A stretch of DNA of 64,000 nt, taken from NCBI RefSeq assembly GCF_900112085.1, contig NZ_FOJY01000011.1, positions 50,767 through 114,766 on the forward strand. The letters run 5' to 3'. Positions 55,986 through 63,931 of this stretch are shown here, piece by piece (position 1 is the stretch's first letter; the number at the start of each line of letters is the position of its first letter). This DNA is from Acetitomaculum ruminis DSM 5522. GTDB lineage: Bacteria; Bacillota; Clostridia; Lachnospirales; Lachnospiraceae. The position numbers and the translations under genes are program-made. The notes under the pieces were generated by a model, which did no database searches, was not told the origin of the DNA, and saw only the letters and a program-made list of their open reading frames with translations.

Positions 55986-56146
55986 TAAAGCGTTCATTCG
56001 GAATCCGCTTCGCTACTTCCTCATGAACGCAGTGGCACTTTGTGCCACCTGTCAGAAGGGGCTTTAACCCCTTCTGACACTAGTAAGCTTATACCCCCGC
56101 TTAAAGCTTACGCTTTTGAAGCGGGGGATTGCTTACACTGCGTTCA
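55986..56146 (+). repeat. Dispersed palindromic repeat, copy 5 (long form)
   Basis: A 161 bp copy. The left-end hairpin is altered (GCGTTCATTCGG for GCGGACATTCGG), which weakens that stem. The rest matches copy 1. It follows the pseudogene by about 40 bp. Confidence 0.92.
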
Positions 56147-56166
56147 GCCTACTTATATTATATTTA

Positions 56167-56212
56167 AAAGAGTATGCATCTGACTAATTACTTAGCGCGA
56201 TGCATACTCTTT
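56167..56212 (-). terminator. Terminator of the alpha/beta hydrolase gene
   Basis: A 14 bp stem (AAAGAGTATGCATC/GATGCATACTCTTT) begins at the hydrolase stop codon. It may also stop plus-strand transcription. Confidence 0.75.
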
Positions 56213-57794
56213 ATTGTAATGATTCTAATACCTCTTTTAACACTATTGAAAAATGTCTTGGGGATTCCTCTTGGGGAGAATGTCCACATTTTTTCATGAT
56301 TTCTAATTTTTTATCCACAGCATCAATTTTTTTATAATAATCTTTTACATAAGCAAGTGGGCAGATATAGTCGTTTTCCCCGGATATAAAACCTACCGGG
56401 ATGTTGTATTGGGTTCCGTAGTCTCTTACATCGGTTTCTGCCAGATACTCAAATAATTGTTTGTTTAAATCCACATAAGAATTCATATCAAATATTGAAG
56501 AACATTCAATGGAGTTCCATAATAAATCATCAAATCCATAGTAGGCAGATGTAAAGGCAGGACTTTTAAGCTTAAAGTCTCCATTTTTTAAATAAAATCT
56601 ACTTATGCTGTTTTCAAGATTTACCATATTTATATAGGAGTCATCCTTCTCATATTTTTTGTAACAATTTTCCATATAAGATGTATCCTGATTCTTTTTT
56701 GAAGCTTTGTTTAAAGCTTTTTTATAGGAATAAATCAAAGCTTTTGGGGAAACATACTGTCCCACCCCTACATAGGCTGATACTGTATCAGGATTATTTA
56801 AGGCATAGCAAGCTCCTAAAAGAGAACCGTAGGAATGTCCCACAATTATAACTTCATCCTTGTCAAATTTTTTAAAAAGATACTCCAAAAGCTCGTAAAT
56901 ATCCCTTTGAGCCCTGTCAAAGCTGGCAGTGACATTTTTAGGATCAAGATTTTTATTTTTGATGTAGGTTCGCCCGCAGCCTCTTTGATCCCAGCTTACT
57001 ACCGTATATTCATCAACAAGATAATCAGAAAACCTGTTGGTAGTGGCTGTATCAGGATATGCAGGACCTCCATGAAGCCATAACAAAAGGGGATTGTCTG
57101 TATTTTTTCCTCTGATGGAAATAAATTGTTTTTCTCCACCAATATCAACATATAGCTGTTCATCAAATGCACCTTTTTTGCTGACAAGTTTTGAAGATTT
57201 ACTTATATAGTTATAATTTCTAATACCGTCTATAACAGTTATAAAAGTAACAGCAAGTAAAAAAAGGGCAAACAGAAAAATTTTTAGAATTTTTAATCCA
57301 TCATTTCTTTTTTTTGCTTTACGAAGAAGTTCCTTTTTATGGACATAATGAATACCAATGTGTCCGATTCCCAATATAATGGTGGAAATTAATAAAAAGC
57401 TGTTTCCTGCATAAAATCCCAAAAGAAGAAATGCCATTACAGGTAGGACAGCCTTTGCAATGGGAATTCCAAGTATTGAAGAATAAAAGTTTTCCATGGT
57501 CTTTTCCCCGATAAAATACTGTATCCAGGAAATTTCATACAATATCATAAGTAAGAAAGAAAGGAAAAATATTATGTAGCTATATGACCAGGTTCTTAAA
57601 TTAAAATCTGAAAAAATCAGGCTTATGGCGCATACAGATACCTCACCAAACCTTTCAAATGACAAAAGTATTTTATTTTCGTTTTTACTATAAACATCAT
57701 AATCTGCCGGTTTATTCTTTATCCAGATAATATTGGGTAAAAAAAGCATTATCAAATAAACCAGACCAACATAAGAAAATCCAAAATGTATCAT
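56211..57794 (-). CDS. Alpha/beta hydrolase with N-terminal membrane domain
   Basis: A 527-residue protein with two parts. Residues 1-205 hold about six membrane spans. Residues 230-527 form an alpha/beta hydrolase close to proline iminopeptidases: oxyanion HGGPAYPDTATT, SWDQRGCGRTY, nucleophile elbow VGHSYGSLLGA, and a late GHSPQEE with the catalytic histidine. The ATG at 57794 has AAGGA 7 bp upstream; a start at 57851 has no site. The active domain follows the last span; its side of the membrane is not certain. Confidence 0.88.
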   Translation of the reverse strand: MIHFGFSYVGLVYLIMLFLPNIIWIKNKPADYDVYSKNENKILLSFERFGEVSVCAISLIFSDFNLRTWSYSYIIFFLSFLLMILYEISWIQYFIGEKTMENFYSSILGIPIAKAVLPVMAFLLLGFYAGNSFLLISTIILGIGHIGIHYVHKKELLRKAKKRNDGLKILKIFLFALFLLAVTFITVIDGIRNYNYISKSSKLVSKKGAFDEQLYVDIGGEKQFISIRGKNTDNPLLLWLHGGPAYPDTATTNRFSDYLVDEYTVVSWDQRGCGRTYIKNKNLDPKNVTASFDRAQRDIYELLEYLFKKFDKDEVIIVGHSYGSLLGACYALNNPDTVSAYVGVGQYVSPKALIYSYKKALNKASKKNQDTSYMENCYKKYEKDDSYINMVNLENSISRFYLKNGDFKLKSPAFTSAYYGFDDLLWNSIECSSIFDMNSYVDLNKQLFEYLAETDVRDYGTQYNIPVGFISGENDYICPLAYVKDYYKKIDAVDKKLEIMKKCGHSPQEESPRHFSIVLKEVLESLQ

Positions 57795-57998
57795 ATTTAA
57801 TTCCTTTTTATTATTATCCTTGAATTTGCTTTGATAGCTGCCATTAAACATACTAATTTTACTATTTTATTTTCATTTTGCCAAGTTGTAACCAAAATGC
57901 ATATTTTTTATCATATATCCGCCAAAAATCTTTTTTTAATAAGACTTGTCAGGCACTCTTGAATATTTTTTATCGTTTTGATAAAATTGTGTGTAAAG

Positions 57999-58016
57999 TA
58001 TGCAAATTGTTGCATA
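57999..58016. promoter_or_regulatory. Inverted repeat upstream of mscL
   Basis: TATGCAA-ATTG-TTGCATA is a perfect 7 bp inverted repeat 58 bp before mscL. The same half-sites, spaced more widely, lie upstream of the phosphatase gene at 43234-43264. Confidence 0.35.
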
Positions 58017-58074
58017 ACTTAAACAGGACTCAAGGGGAGTCTTAAAGAAAAAAATTATAAAGGAGATTGGCATA

Positions 58075-58536
58075 ATGAAAAAATTTTTAGATGAATTTAA
58101 AGAATTCGCTCTAAAAGGAAATGTTATCGACATGGCTGTCGGTGTCATTGTAGGTGGTGCTTTCAGTACTATCGTTTCTTCACTGGTAACGGACATTTTT
58201 ACACCTGTTCTTGGACTGGCTACAGGAAATATTAATTTTTCCGAGCTTTATGTTTCCCTAGATGGCATTGACTATCCATCATTAGCTGATGCTCAGGCTA
58301 AAAGTGCTCCTGTTTTGGCATATGGTAATTTTATTCAAAATATAATCCAGTTTATAATATTGGCATTTATTATATTCTTATTTGTAAAGGGATTAGCCAA
58401 ACTTAAAAAACCAAAAGAGGCTGCACCGGCAGAGACAAAAGTATGCCCATATTGCTGTTCTGAAATTCCAATTAAAGCAAGTAAATGTGCTCATTGTGGT
58501 TCAGAACTACCGGATGTTGACATGGCAAAAGCATAA
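58075..58536 (+). CDS. mscL: Large-conductance mechanosensitive channel with C-terminal zinc ribbon
   Basis: MscL opens under membrane tension to release solutes during osmotic down-shock. The N-terminal helix and first pore helix (FALKGNVIDMAVGVIVGGAFSTIVSSLVTDIFTP) and the second span (NFIQNIIQFIILAFIIFLFVKG) are typical. After the usual end near 110 the protein extends to 153 residues with a zinc ribbon, CPYC (124-127) and CAHC (138-141). AAGGAG lies 9 bp before the ATG. Confidence 0.95.
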   Translation: MKKFLDEFKEFALKGNVIDMAVGVIVGGAFSTIVSSLVTDIFTPVLGLATGNINFSELYVSLDGIDYPSLADAQAKSAPVLAYGNFIQNIIQFIILAFIIFLFVKGLAKLKKPKEAAPAETKVCPYCCSEIPIKASKCAHCGSELPDVDMAKA

Positions 58537-58543
58537 GATTTTT

Positions 58544-58580
58544 AAAGGGTCTGTATCAAATTACTACAGACCCTTCTTTT
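58544..58580 (+). terminator. Terminator of mscL
   Basis: The arms AAGGGTCTGT and ACAGACCCTT are followed by CTTTT. It lies between the convergent mscL and methyltransferase genes. Confidence 0.85.
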
Positions 58581-58582
58581 AA

Positions 58583-59752
58583 TTATCTTTGTTTTATCAA
58601 CAGTTTATACAAGGTTGGCTCAAAGCCAAATTCTTTCATGAGATTTTTAACTTCTTCCAAGGTTTTTTCTCTTTTTTCATTAGATTTTTTCTGGTTTCTT
58701 ACAGCCCTTATAAGAAGATTTTTTGGTGTATGACTAAAATCCACAAATTCCAAGATTTGTGTATCATATCCTATATATTCTAAGAGATTTGCCCTTATTA
58801 AATCCGTAGAAAGAGCAGAAAATCTCTCAGAAATAATGCCATATCTGCTAAAAATGGACAAATTTTCAGGTTTTAACTGCTTATTTAATTCATGCTGACA
58901 GCAAGGTACACTAAAAATCATCTTTGATTTCCAGTTTATGGCATTAAAAAGTGCATAATCCGTAGCCGTATCACAGGCATGAAGAGAAATTACCATATCA
59001 ACCTCAAAATCAGCCTTATAGCCGTTTATATCCCCCAGTTCAAATCTTAGATTGTCATAACCGTATCTTTTAGCTGTTTCATTGCATTTTTTTATAACAT
59101 CCTCTTTTAAATCAAGACCTGTCATATTAACTTTAATATTTCTTATCTGGGTTAAATAATAATAAACCACAAAGGTTAAATAAGATTTTCCACAGCCAAA
59201 ATCAATGATATTTAAATGCTTAAAATCCTTATTTTTTATTTCATCATCAATTATTTCAATGAATCTATTAATTTGCCTGTATTTATCATACATGCTGTTT
59301 ACTATTTTACCTTCTTTAGTAAAAACTCCCATGTCTATAAGGGGTAAAACCGGCTTTCCATCAGGTATGATATAATTTTTCTTTCTGTTATGCTCCATAT
59401 TTGCCAGACATTTTTTCTGAGAGCTTTTACGACTTGTAAAAAAGATTTTTTTCTTTTTAGAAATTTTTATCTCAAACTCTTTACCCTCAGCCCAGGCATT
59501 TAACTGCAAAAACTCTTCTCCTAAGTATTCCTTTAAAATATCTTCTATTTCCTCAAATGTAATATTTGTATGAAATACCTGCTTTTGGCTGTATTTAGCC
59601 ACTTGAAAGTCCTTTTCCTTTTCTTCAATAACTATTTTTTTATACTCATTGTTTTTATTTTTCCCCTTACTTATAACAAACTTAAAAGGGGTTTCAAACA
59701 TTACTTTTTTTAATGTGATGCTTAATTCTTCTGTAAATTCTTCATTCATCAT
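58583..59752 (-). CDS. SAM-dependent methyltransferase (Methyltransf_32-like)
   Basis: A 389-residue cytoplasmic protein. An N-terminal region of about 170 residues is followed by a Rossmann methyltransferase with motif I NIIDFGCGKSYLTFVVYYYL, motif II MTGLDLKEDVI, and the characteristic SLHACDTATDYAL and FSVPCCQHELN. The family resembles uncharacterised RNA or protein methyltransferases. Start codons ATG-ATG are adjacent; AAAGG lies 10-13 bp upstream. Confidence 0.85.
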   Translation of the reverse strand: MMNEEFTEELSITLKKVMFETPFKFVISKGKNKNNEYKKIVIEEKEKDFQVAKYSQKQVFHTNITFEEIEDILKEYLGEEFLQLNAWAEGKEFEIKISKKKKIFFTSRKSSQKKCLANMEHNRKKNYIIPDGKPVLPLIDMGVFTKEGKIVNSMYDKYRQINRFIEIIDDEIKNKDFKHLNIIDFGCGKSYLTFVVYYYLTQIRNIKVNMTGLDLKEDVIKKCNETAKRYGYDNLRFELGDINGYKADFEVDMVISLHACDTATDYALFNAINWKSKMIFSVPCCQHELNKQLKPENLSIFSRYGIISERFSALSTDLIRANLLEYIGYDTQILEFVDFSHTPKNLLIRAVRNQKKSNEKREKTLEEVKNLMKEFGFEPTLYKLLIKQR

Positions 59753-59871
59753 AAATTTAATACCTTTTTTTGTAATACATTTTTTCCCAAAGTTATCTAT
59801 AATTTTATATAATTTTTTTCCGAAATAGTAAAGAATTTTTTATTAAAAATAAAAAAGAAAAATGAACTAAA

Positions 59872-60069
59872 TCACTTCTCCTTCTTAATGTCTGACACTA
59901 ATAAAATAATAGTTTTTAAACTATTGGCATTTATTGCCAAAAATAATAATAAGGCTTCCCTATCTCCATCTATCATTTTAGGCAAAAAAACAATATATGC
60001 GAAAATTATTAATATCATTGATATAACAATCCAAAGCATAAAATATACCGTCTTTAGGTTAATTTTCAT
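59872..60069 (-). CDS. Small two-span membrane protein A, 65 residues
   Basis: The ATG at 60069 has AGGAG 7 bp upstream. Two hydrophobic helices (about 7-28 and 38-56) are joined by a short loop, FLPKMIDGDRE. It is clearly related to the next gene upstream, with the same spacing, VxWMVIMILTYIVxxPxxxxG-like core and NxxSLKxI pattern. Function unknown. Confidence 0.65.
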   Translation of the reverse strand: MKINLKTVYFMLWIVISMILIIFAYIVFLPKMIDGDREALLLFLAINANSLKTIILLVSDIKKEK

Positions 60070-60073
60070 CTTT

Positions 60074-60277
60074 TTACTCCTGCTGTATTTTCTTCGTTGA
60101 AAAAACAATATTTCTTAAAGAAACCGTATTTAATATTACAAATAAGATAAACTCCCCTCTTTTTCCCTCTAAGACCTGGGGAAAATACACTATATAAGTC
60201 AATATCATAATTACCATCCAGACAATGATATAAAGCATAAAAGCTATTTTTTTCAGAATAGATTTTTTAGAATTCAT
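60074..60277 (-). CDS. Small two-span membrane protein B, 67 residues
   Basis: A paralog of the following gene: LYIIVWMVIMILTYIVYFPQVLEGKRGEF compares with LWIVISMILIIFAYIVFLPKMIDGDREAL. The ATG at 60277 is chosen from this alignment. AGGAGG lies 26 bp upstream, which is too far, so the true start could be a non-ATG codon nearer to it. Only 4 bp separate the two genes. Function unknown. Confidence 0.6.
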   Translation of the reverse strand: MNSKKSILKKIAFMLYIIVWMVIMILTYIVYFPQVLEGKRGEFILFVILNTVSLRNIVFSTKKIQQE

Positions 60278-60441
60278 TTTTTCTTTATAATTACAAATGT
60301 TCCTCCTGTATTTTTTACAAAGTAATATTATCATAGATGCTATATCAGGACAATTTTTAATTTCAGAAAAATTTGACATTTCTTCGCAAAACACGATAAT
60401 AGATAAGGTAAAGATTTTTATACAATAGGAGGAAAAATATT

Positions 60442-61293
60442 ATGAAAACTATTAAAAAATTTGCAGCATGGGGATTGTTGTTATCCCTTTTAATCTCATT
60501 TTTTGCCCCGGCCAAAAACGTTCTTGCTGCATCTTCTAAGAAAACCATATATGTGGTTTCTTCTGTAAAGGTAAACGGCACAACCGCTAATGGTAAAGAA
60601 AACTATAAATCCAGTGTAAGTTACAACAAATACGGTTTACTTACGAAAATTAATAATAACGGTTCAGAAAATATCACAGATACATTTACCTATGATAAAA
60701 ACCAGAGACTTACAAAATTCACTGAAAAAATCGGAACTGGAGACGCTAAGGATATAAATACCACAAATTATAGTTATAAAAACGGAAAACTTTGTAAATC
60801 AACCCGTAATCGTCAAGATGGTGACAAAGTTGTAACTACTTATACTTGGAAAAATGGTTTAATTACATCTTCTACATTAGTAACTAGTTGGTTACAAAAT
60901 GGAAAGACTGAATCTGTAACTACCAAATCAAGCTATAAATATAAAAATAACCATGTATGTTATGCAAAGGATTCATCTAATGGCTATAAAAATGAGTTTT
61001 TTATAACACATGATAAAAAAGGCAATGTAACTAAATTCGTTTACAAAAACAATAGCAACAAAAAAGCAATTTTAAATGTAAGTTCAAAAATAACTTATGA
61101 TAAAAATAAAAGAGCCACAAAAATTGTAAACGAATTTAAGAGTCCTTTTCTGGATAAGGCTGAAAAATTCACCAAAACAGTTACCTATAAGAAAATTACA
61201 GTAGATAAAAAATATGCTTCGGCTATAGCAAATCAACAATGGCAACTTTTAAATGCCAACTTTAATAGTATAGGAATTGGATTTGCCTGGTAA
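60442..61293 (+). CDS. Secreted YD-like repeat protein, 283 residues
   Basis: A clear signal peptide (KKFAAWGLLLSLLISFFAPAKNVLA, cleavage near 30) is followed by at least five degenerate repeats of the type YDKxxRLTKF: YNKYGLLTKI, YDKNQRLTKF, YKNGKLCKS, HDKKGNVTKF, YDKNKRATKI. This pattern resembles RHS/YD repeats, which form beta-hairpin shells. No toxin domain, no sortase motif and no anchor is present. AGGAGG lies 9 bp before the ATG. Possibly a cell-surface or secreted sugar-binding protein. Confidence 0.75.
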   Translation: MKTIKKFAAWGLLLSLLISFFAPAKNVLAASSKKTIYVVSSVKVNGTTANGKENYKSSVSYNKYGLLTKINNNGSENITDTFTYDKNQRLTKFTEKIGTGDAKDINTTNYSYKNGKLCKSTRNRQDGDKVVTTYTWKNGLITSSTLVTSWLQNGKTESVTTKSSYKYKNNHVCYAKDSSNGYKNEFFITHDKKGNVTKFVYKNNSNKKAILNVSSKITYDKNKRATKIVNEFKSPFLDKAEKFTKTVTYKKITVDKKYASAIANQQWQLLNANFNSIGIGFAW

Positions 61294-61312
61294 AATTTAA
61301 ATCTTAACTTCT

Positions 61313-61341
61313 TCCCCTGATGTTTAGTCAGGGGATTTTTT
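61313..61341 (+). terminator. Terminator of the YD-like repeat protein gene
   Basis: The perfect arms TCCCCTGA and TCAGGGGA with a 7-nt loop are followed by TTTTTTG. Confidence 0.85.
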
Positions 61342-61471
61342 GTTTACTAAGCTACTATTATGGAGTAAAATTTAAAGAGAAATTGAAATTTACTCTAACT
61401 AGGTAACGCTACATTAATATTTTTAACACAAGCAGCTAAGATTTCATTTTAATAATTTCAGGAGAATAGCC

Positions 61472-62137
61472 ATGAAAGAAAAAATGCTTAATAAGATTTC
61501 CTTTGTTTTAAATATTTTTTTGATAATATCCCTGTCCATTGGAATTTATTATATGTTTCTTAGCAATGCTTATAATGGTGTTTTTGCCACAAAGGGTCTG
61601 GCAAATTTGAAATATTTTACCGTCCTTTCAAATTTGTTGTGTTTTTTTGTAGCTATCGCTTCTTTATTAGCCACTGTTATATTTCATAAAAAGCTGCCTG
61701 TAGTATTTAAGCTCGTTTCTGCCTCAGAAGTGGGGCTTACCTTTGTAATTATTGCTTTTTTCCTACAACCCCTTTATCCTAATATGAATCTTTACGCAAG
61801 AGGAAATTTGTGGTTTCATCTAATTTGTCCTTTAATTGCCATGGCAGAATTTATTGTTATTGGCTTAAATAGCAAAAAAATCCCCTTTAAAAATACATTA
61901 TTTTCCGGTTTATTAACCCTTATTTATGGAGCTTTTTATCTAGGTAATACAATAATAAACGGCATAGGAACCTGGCCTGACAGCAATGACTTTTACGGCT
62001 TTTTAACCTGGGGATACCCAATTGGCATGATTATTTTTGCAATTATTGTGATCATGAGCTGGCTTATCTCGGTAATACTTCGCCTTCCAAATGTAATTAA
62101 AAACAGTAAACGCTTTCGTAAAACGAGCGAAATCTAA
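61472..62137 (+). CDS. Pr6Pr-like membrane protein
   Basis: A 221-residue protein with about six membrane spans. It matches the Pr6Pr-type family by the opening [19 protein letters not shown], the central [21 protein letters not shown] and the late [20 protein letters not shown]. The biochemical function of the family is unknown. AGGAG lies 7 bp before the ATG. It overlaps the convergent macrodomain gene by 4 bp. Confidence 0.8.
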   Translation: MKEKMLNKISFVLNIFLIISLSIGIYYMFLSNAYNGVFATKGLANLKYFTVLSNLLCFFVAIASLLATVIFHKKLPVVFKLVSASEVGLTFVIIAFFLQPLYPNMNLYARGNLWFHLICPLIAMAEFIVIGLNSKKIPFKNTLFSGLLTLIYGAFYLGNTIINGIGTWPDSNDFYGFLTWGYPIGMIIFAIIVIMSWLISVILRLPNVIKNSKRFRKTSEI

Positions 62138-62712
62138 CTTAGTGATTTTAATGAATTTTTATAAGCCTCCATTTCTACATCCTTAAAACAGCAAAGATAG
62201 ATATTTATTTCTGCCTCTTTATGATTTTTAAGCCAGGAAAAAATTGCCTTTAATGACACTTTTGTGGCTTCATTTAAGGGATATCCATACACTCCCGTTG
62301 AAATTCCGGGAAAGGCAATGCTTTTGCATTTATTTTTTAAAGCTAAGTCAAGAGATTTTTCATAGCAGGAGGATAGATTTTCTTCATCTTTTTTTGCCCC
62401 GCTATAAATCGGCCCAACTGTATGAATTATATGCTTTGCATATTTAATGTTATAAGCCCCTGTAATTTTGGCATCTCCGGTGTCACAGCCATGAAGCCTT
62501 CTACACTCTTCAAGTAATTTCGATCCTGCTGCCCTGTGAATAGCACCATCCACACCACCGCCACCTAAAAGGCTGTTATTGGCGGCATTTACAATGGCAT
62601 CAGCTTCAATGTCCAAAACACCACCCCTGACAAAAAATATTTTTGATAATGTTTCAAATTTCAATAATTGATTGATTTTTTCTTTTTTTATTTCTTCAAT
62701 GTGTCTATCCAT
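62134..62712 (-). CDS. Macrodomain protein, O-acetyl-ADP-ribose deacetylase type
   Basis: A 192-residue protein with a short N-terminal helix and one macrodomain. Ligand-binding motifs are [26 protein letters not shown] and the second glycine loop [13 protein letters not shown]. Members remove ADP-ribose or hydrolyse O-acetyl-ADP-ribose. The ATG at 62712 has AGGGGG 5 bp upstream; an upstream ATG at 62763 would add 17 residues without such a site. Confidence 0.92.
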   Translation of the reverse strand: MDRHIEEIKKEKINQLLKFETLSKIFFVRGGVLDIEADAIVNAANNSLLGGGGVDGAIHRAAGSKLLEECRRLHGCDTGDAKITGAYNIKYAKHIIHTVGPIYSGAKKDEENLSSCYEKSLDLALKNKCKSIAFPGISTGVYGYPLNEATKVSLKAIFSWLKNHKEAEINIYLCCFKDVEMEAYKNSLKSLS

Positions 62713-62809
62713 GTTTACCCCCTGATCAGATAGTTTTTTCTTTTTTTCAAGTATAGTCAACAAATAACTAAAAAGTCAATTGGATAGGAGGATAATCATT
62801 AAACCATTT

Positions 62810-62899
62810 ATGGAGGGATCATCATTGCAAATTAATAAAAGTCAAATAGCTCGGAAACTGGATGTTGATAGACGGACTGTTGATAAATATATAATTTGA
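62810..62899 (+). pseudogene. Helix-turn-helix remnant, IS21-like transposase N-terminus
   Basis: About 30 codons (LQINKSQIARKLDVDRRTVDKYI) form a helix-turn-helix as found at the N-terminus of IS21-type transposases, then TGA. GGAGGG precedes a TTG start. No downstream transposase sequence remains, so it is a fragment or a very small DNA-binding relic. Confidence 0.55.
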
Positions 62900-62927
62900 T
62901 CATTTAAACTACTGAAACGATATTGTA

Positions 62928-63074
62928 TCAGACTTCTCCTTTAAATTTTGCAAAAACCTGTTTAACATTTTTATATCTCACCTTGGGGATGATTAGTTCC
63001 TCACCATTTGATAATACTACTGTCCTGGCCCCCTGCATCTTATCGCTATGATTATTTAGTTTAATAACGTATTT
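62928..63074 (-). pseudogene. C-terminal fragment of a LytTR-type regulator
   Basis: Forty-eight codons in one frame (VIKLNNHSDKMQGARTVVLSNGEELIIPKVRYKN and onward) resemble the end of LytTR DNA-binding domains. The similarity stops exactly at the left border of the repeat fragment at 63074, and the rest of the gene is missing. It overlaps the tail of the XRE gene in another frame. Confidence 0.55.
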
Positions 63075-63703
63075 AAAGCGGACATTCGGAATCCGCCATC
63101 TTTATCATCAATTCCTTTAATTACATTACAGAAAAACAAGCCATCTTTATTACAGTAAAATAATATCTTTTCTACTCCTTTAATTTTAAATCTTGCCTGA
63201 GCATCAGACTCAGGATATAGCTTAATCAATTGACTAGAATCTTTAGATAAAGCCACAATAAAGGAAATATAATGTGTTTTTGTCATTTCATGCTCAATTC
63301 TGACAAAATATTCATCCTCTACTCTTTCAACAAATATCATGTGGGACTCATCTGTACATTCAGCCTCAGCCGGTACAAGACTAATCCCATGACAATGTAT
63401 TACGGCTTCCCCCATGGTATGTATCACATTACCACAGACAGGGCAAATATAAAACTTTGATTTTTCCACATTTGCTGATACATTGGAATTTTGAATTGTA
63501 TTACCGGATATAAGCTCCGGCACAGATATTTTAAATGCATCTGCAATAGGCTCTAAAAGTGTAATATCCGGATAACCTTTTGCCCTTTCCCACTTGGAAA
63601 CCGTCTTATCACTTACTCCTAAAATTTCAGCCAATTGATTTTGGGTCATATTTCTTTGCTCACGCAAATTTTTTATGGTCATTCCTGTAATATACTGGTT
63701 CAT
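63056..63703 (-). CDS. XRE-family regulator with zinc-ribbon-like region
   Basis: A 215-residue protein. The N-terminal helix-turn-helix (NLREQRNMTQNQLAEILGVSDKTVSKWERAKGYPD) is followed by a linker and a domain with FYICPVCGNVIHTMGEAVIHCHG, a CxxC plus histidine/cysteine pattern recalling desulfoferrodoxin-like or zinc-ribbon folds. The ATG at 63703 has GGAGG 8 bp upstream. Its last codons (GGFRMSALN) are read from a repeat fragment, so the native C-terminus was probably replaced. Confidence 0.85.
   Translation of the reverse strand: MNQYITGMTIKNLREQRNMTQNQLAEILGVSDKTVSKWERAKGYPDITLLEPIADAFKISVPELISGNTIQNSNVSANVEKSKFYICPVCGNVIHTMGEAVIHCHGISLVPAEAECTDESHMIFVERVEDEYFVRIEHEMTKTHYISFIVALSKDSSQLIKLYPESDAQARFKIKGVEKILFYCNKDGLFFCNVIKGIDDKDGGFRMSALNTLLN
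63074..63096 (+). repeat. End fragment of the dispersed palindromic repeat
   Basis: Twenty-three bases match the left-end hairpin of the family (TAAAGCGGACATTCGG then AATCCGC). They lie inside the coding region of the XRE gene and at the edge of the LytTR fragment. Confidence 0.8.
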
Positions 63704-63931
63704 TTCCAATGCCTCCTTTTGATATTTATTTAAGATATCTGCAAGCTCTTTTTGCCGCCCGGTTATATAAATAGGGATAATTTATAAGAAAATGATATTA
63801 CAGCCTAGGGCTTTAAACAACCTACCCAAAGTAGAGTTTAAGATGTATTGCTAGTTTATAGTCGGTCTTTTAATAAAAGCTATATTGCAAAATATTCTGA
63901 CTTTCTTTTATATAATTCATACGGCTGAAAA
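63704..63931. other. Gene-free upstream region of the XRE regulator
   Basis: No gene or clear regulatory element is seen here; promoters for the XRE gene are expected. Confidence 0.4.

Noticed and set aside
11956..56146. CRISPR array as explanation for the repeats
   Set aside because: Copies are 1 to 18 kb apart and 110-162 bp long, with genes between them and no spacer pattern or cas genes.
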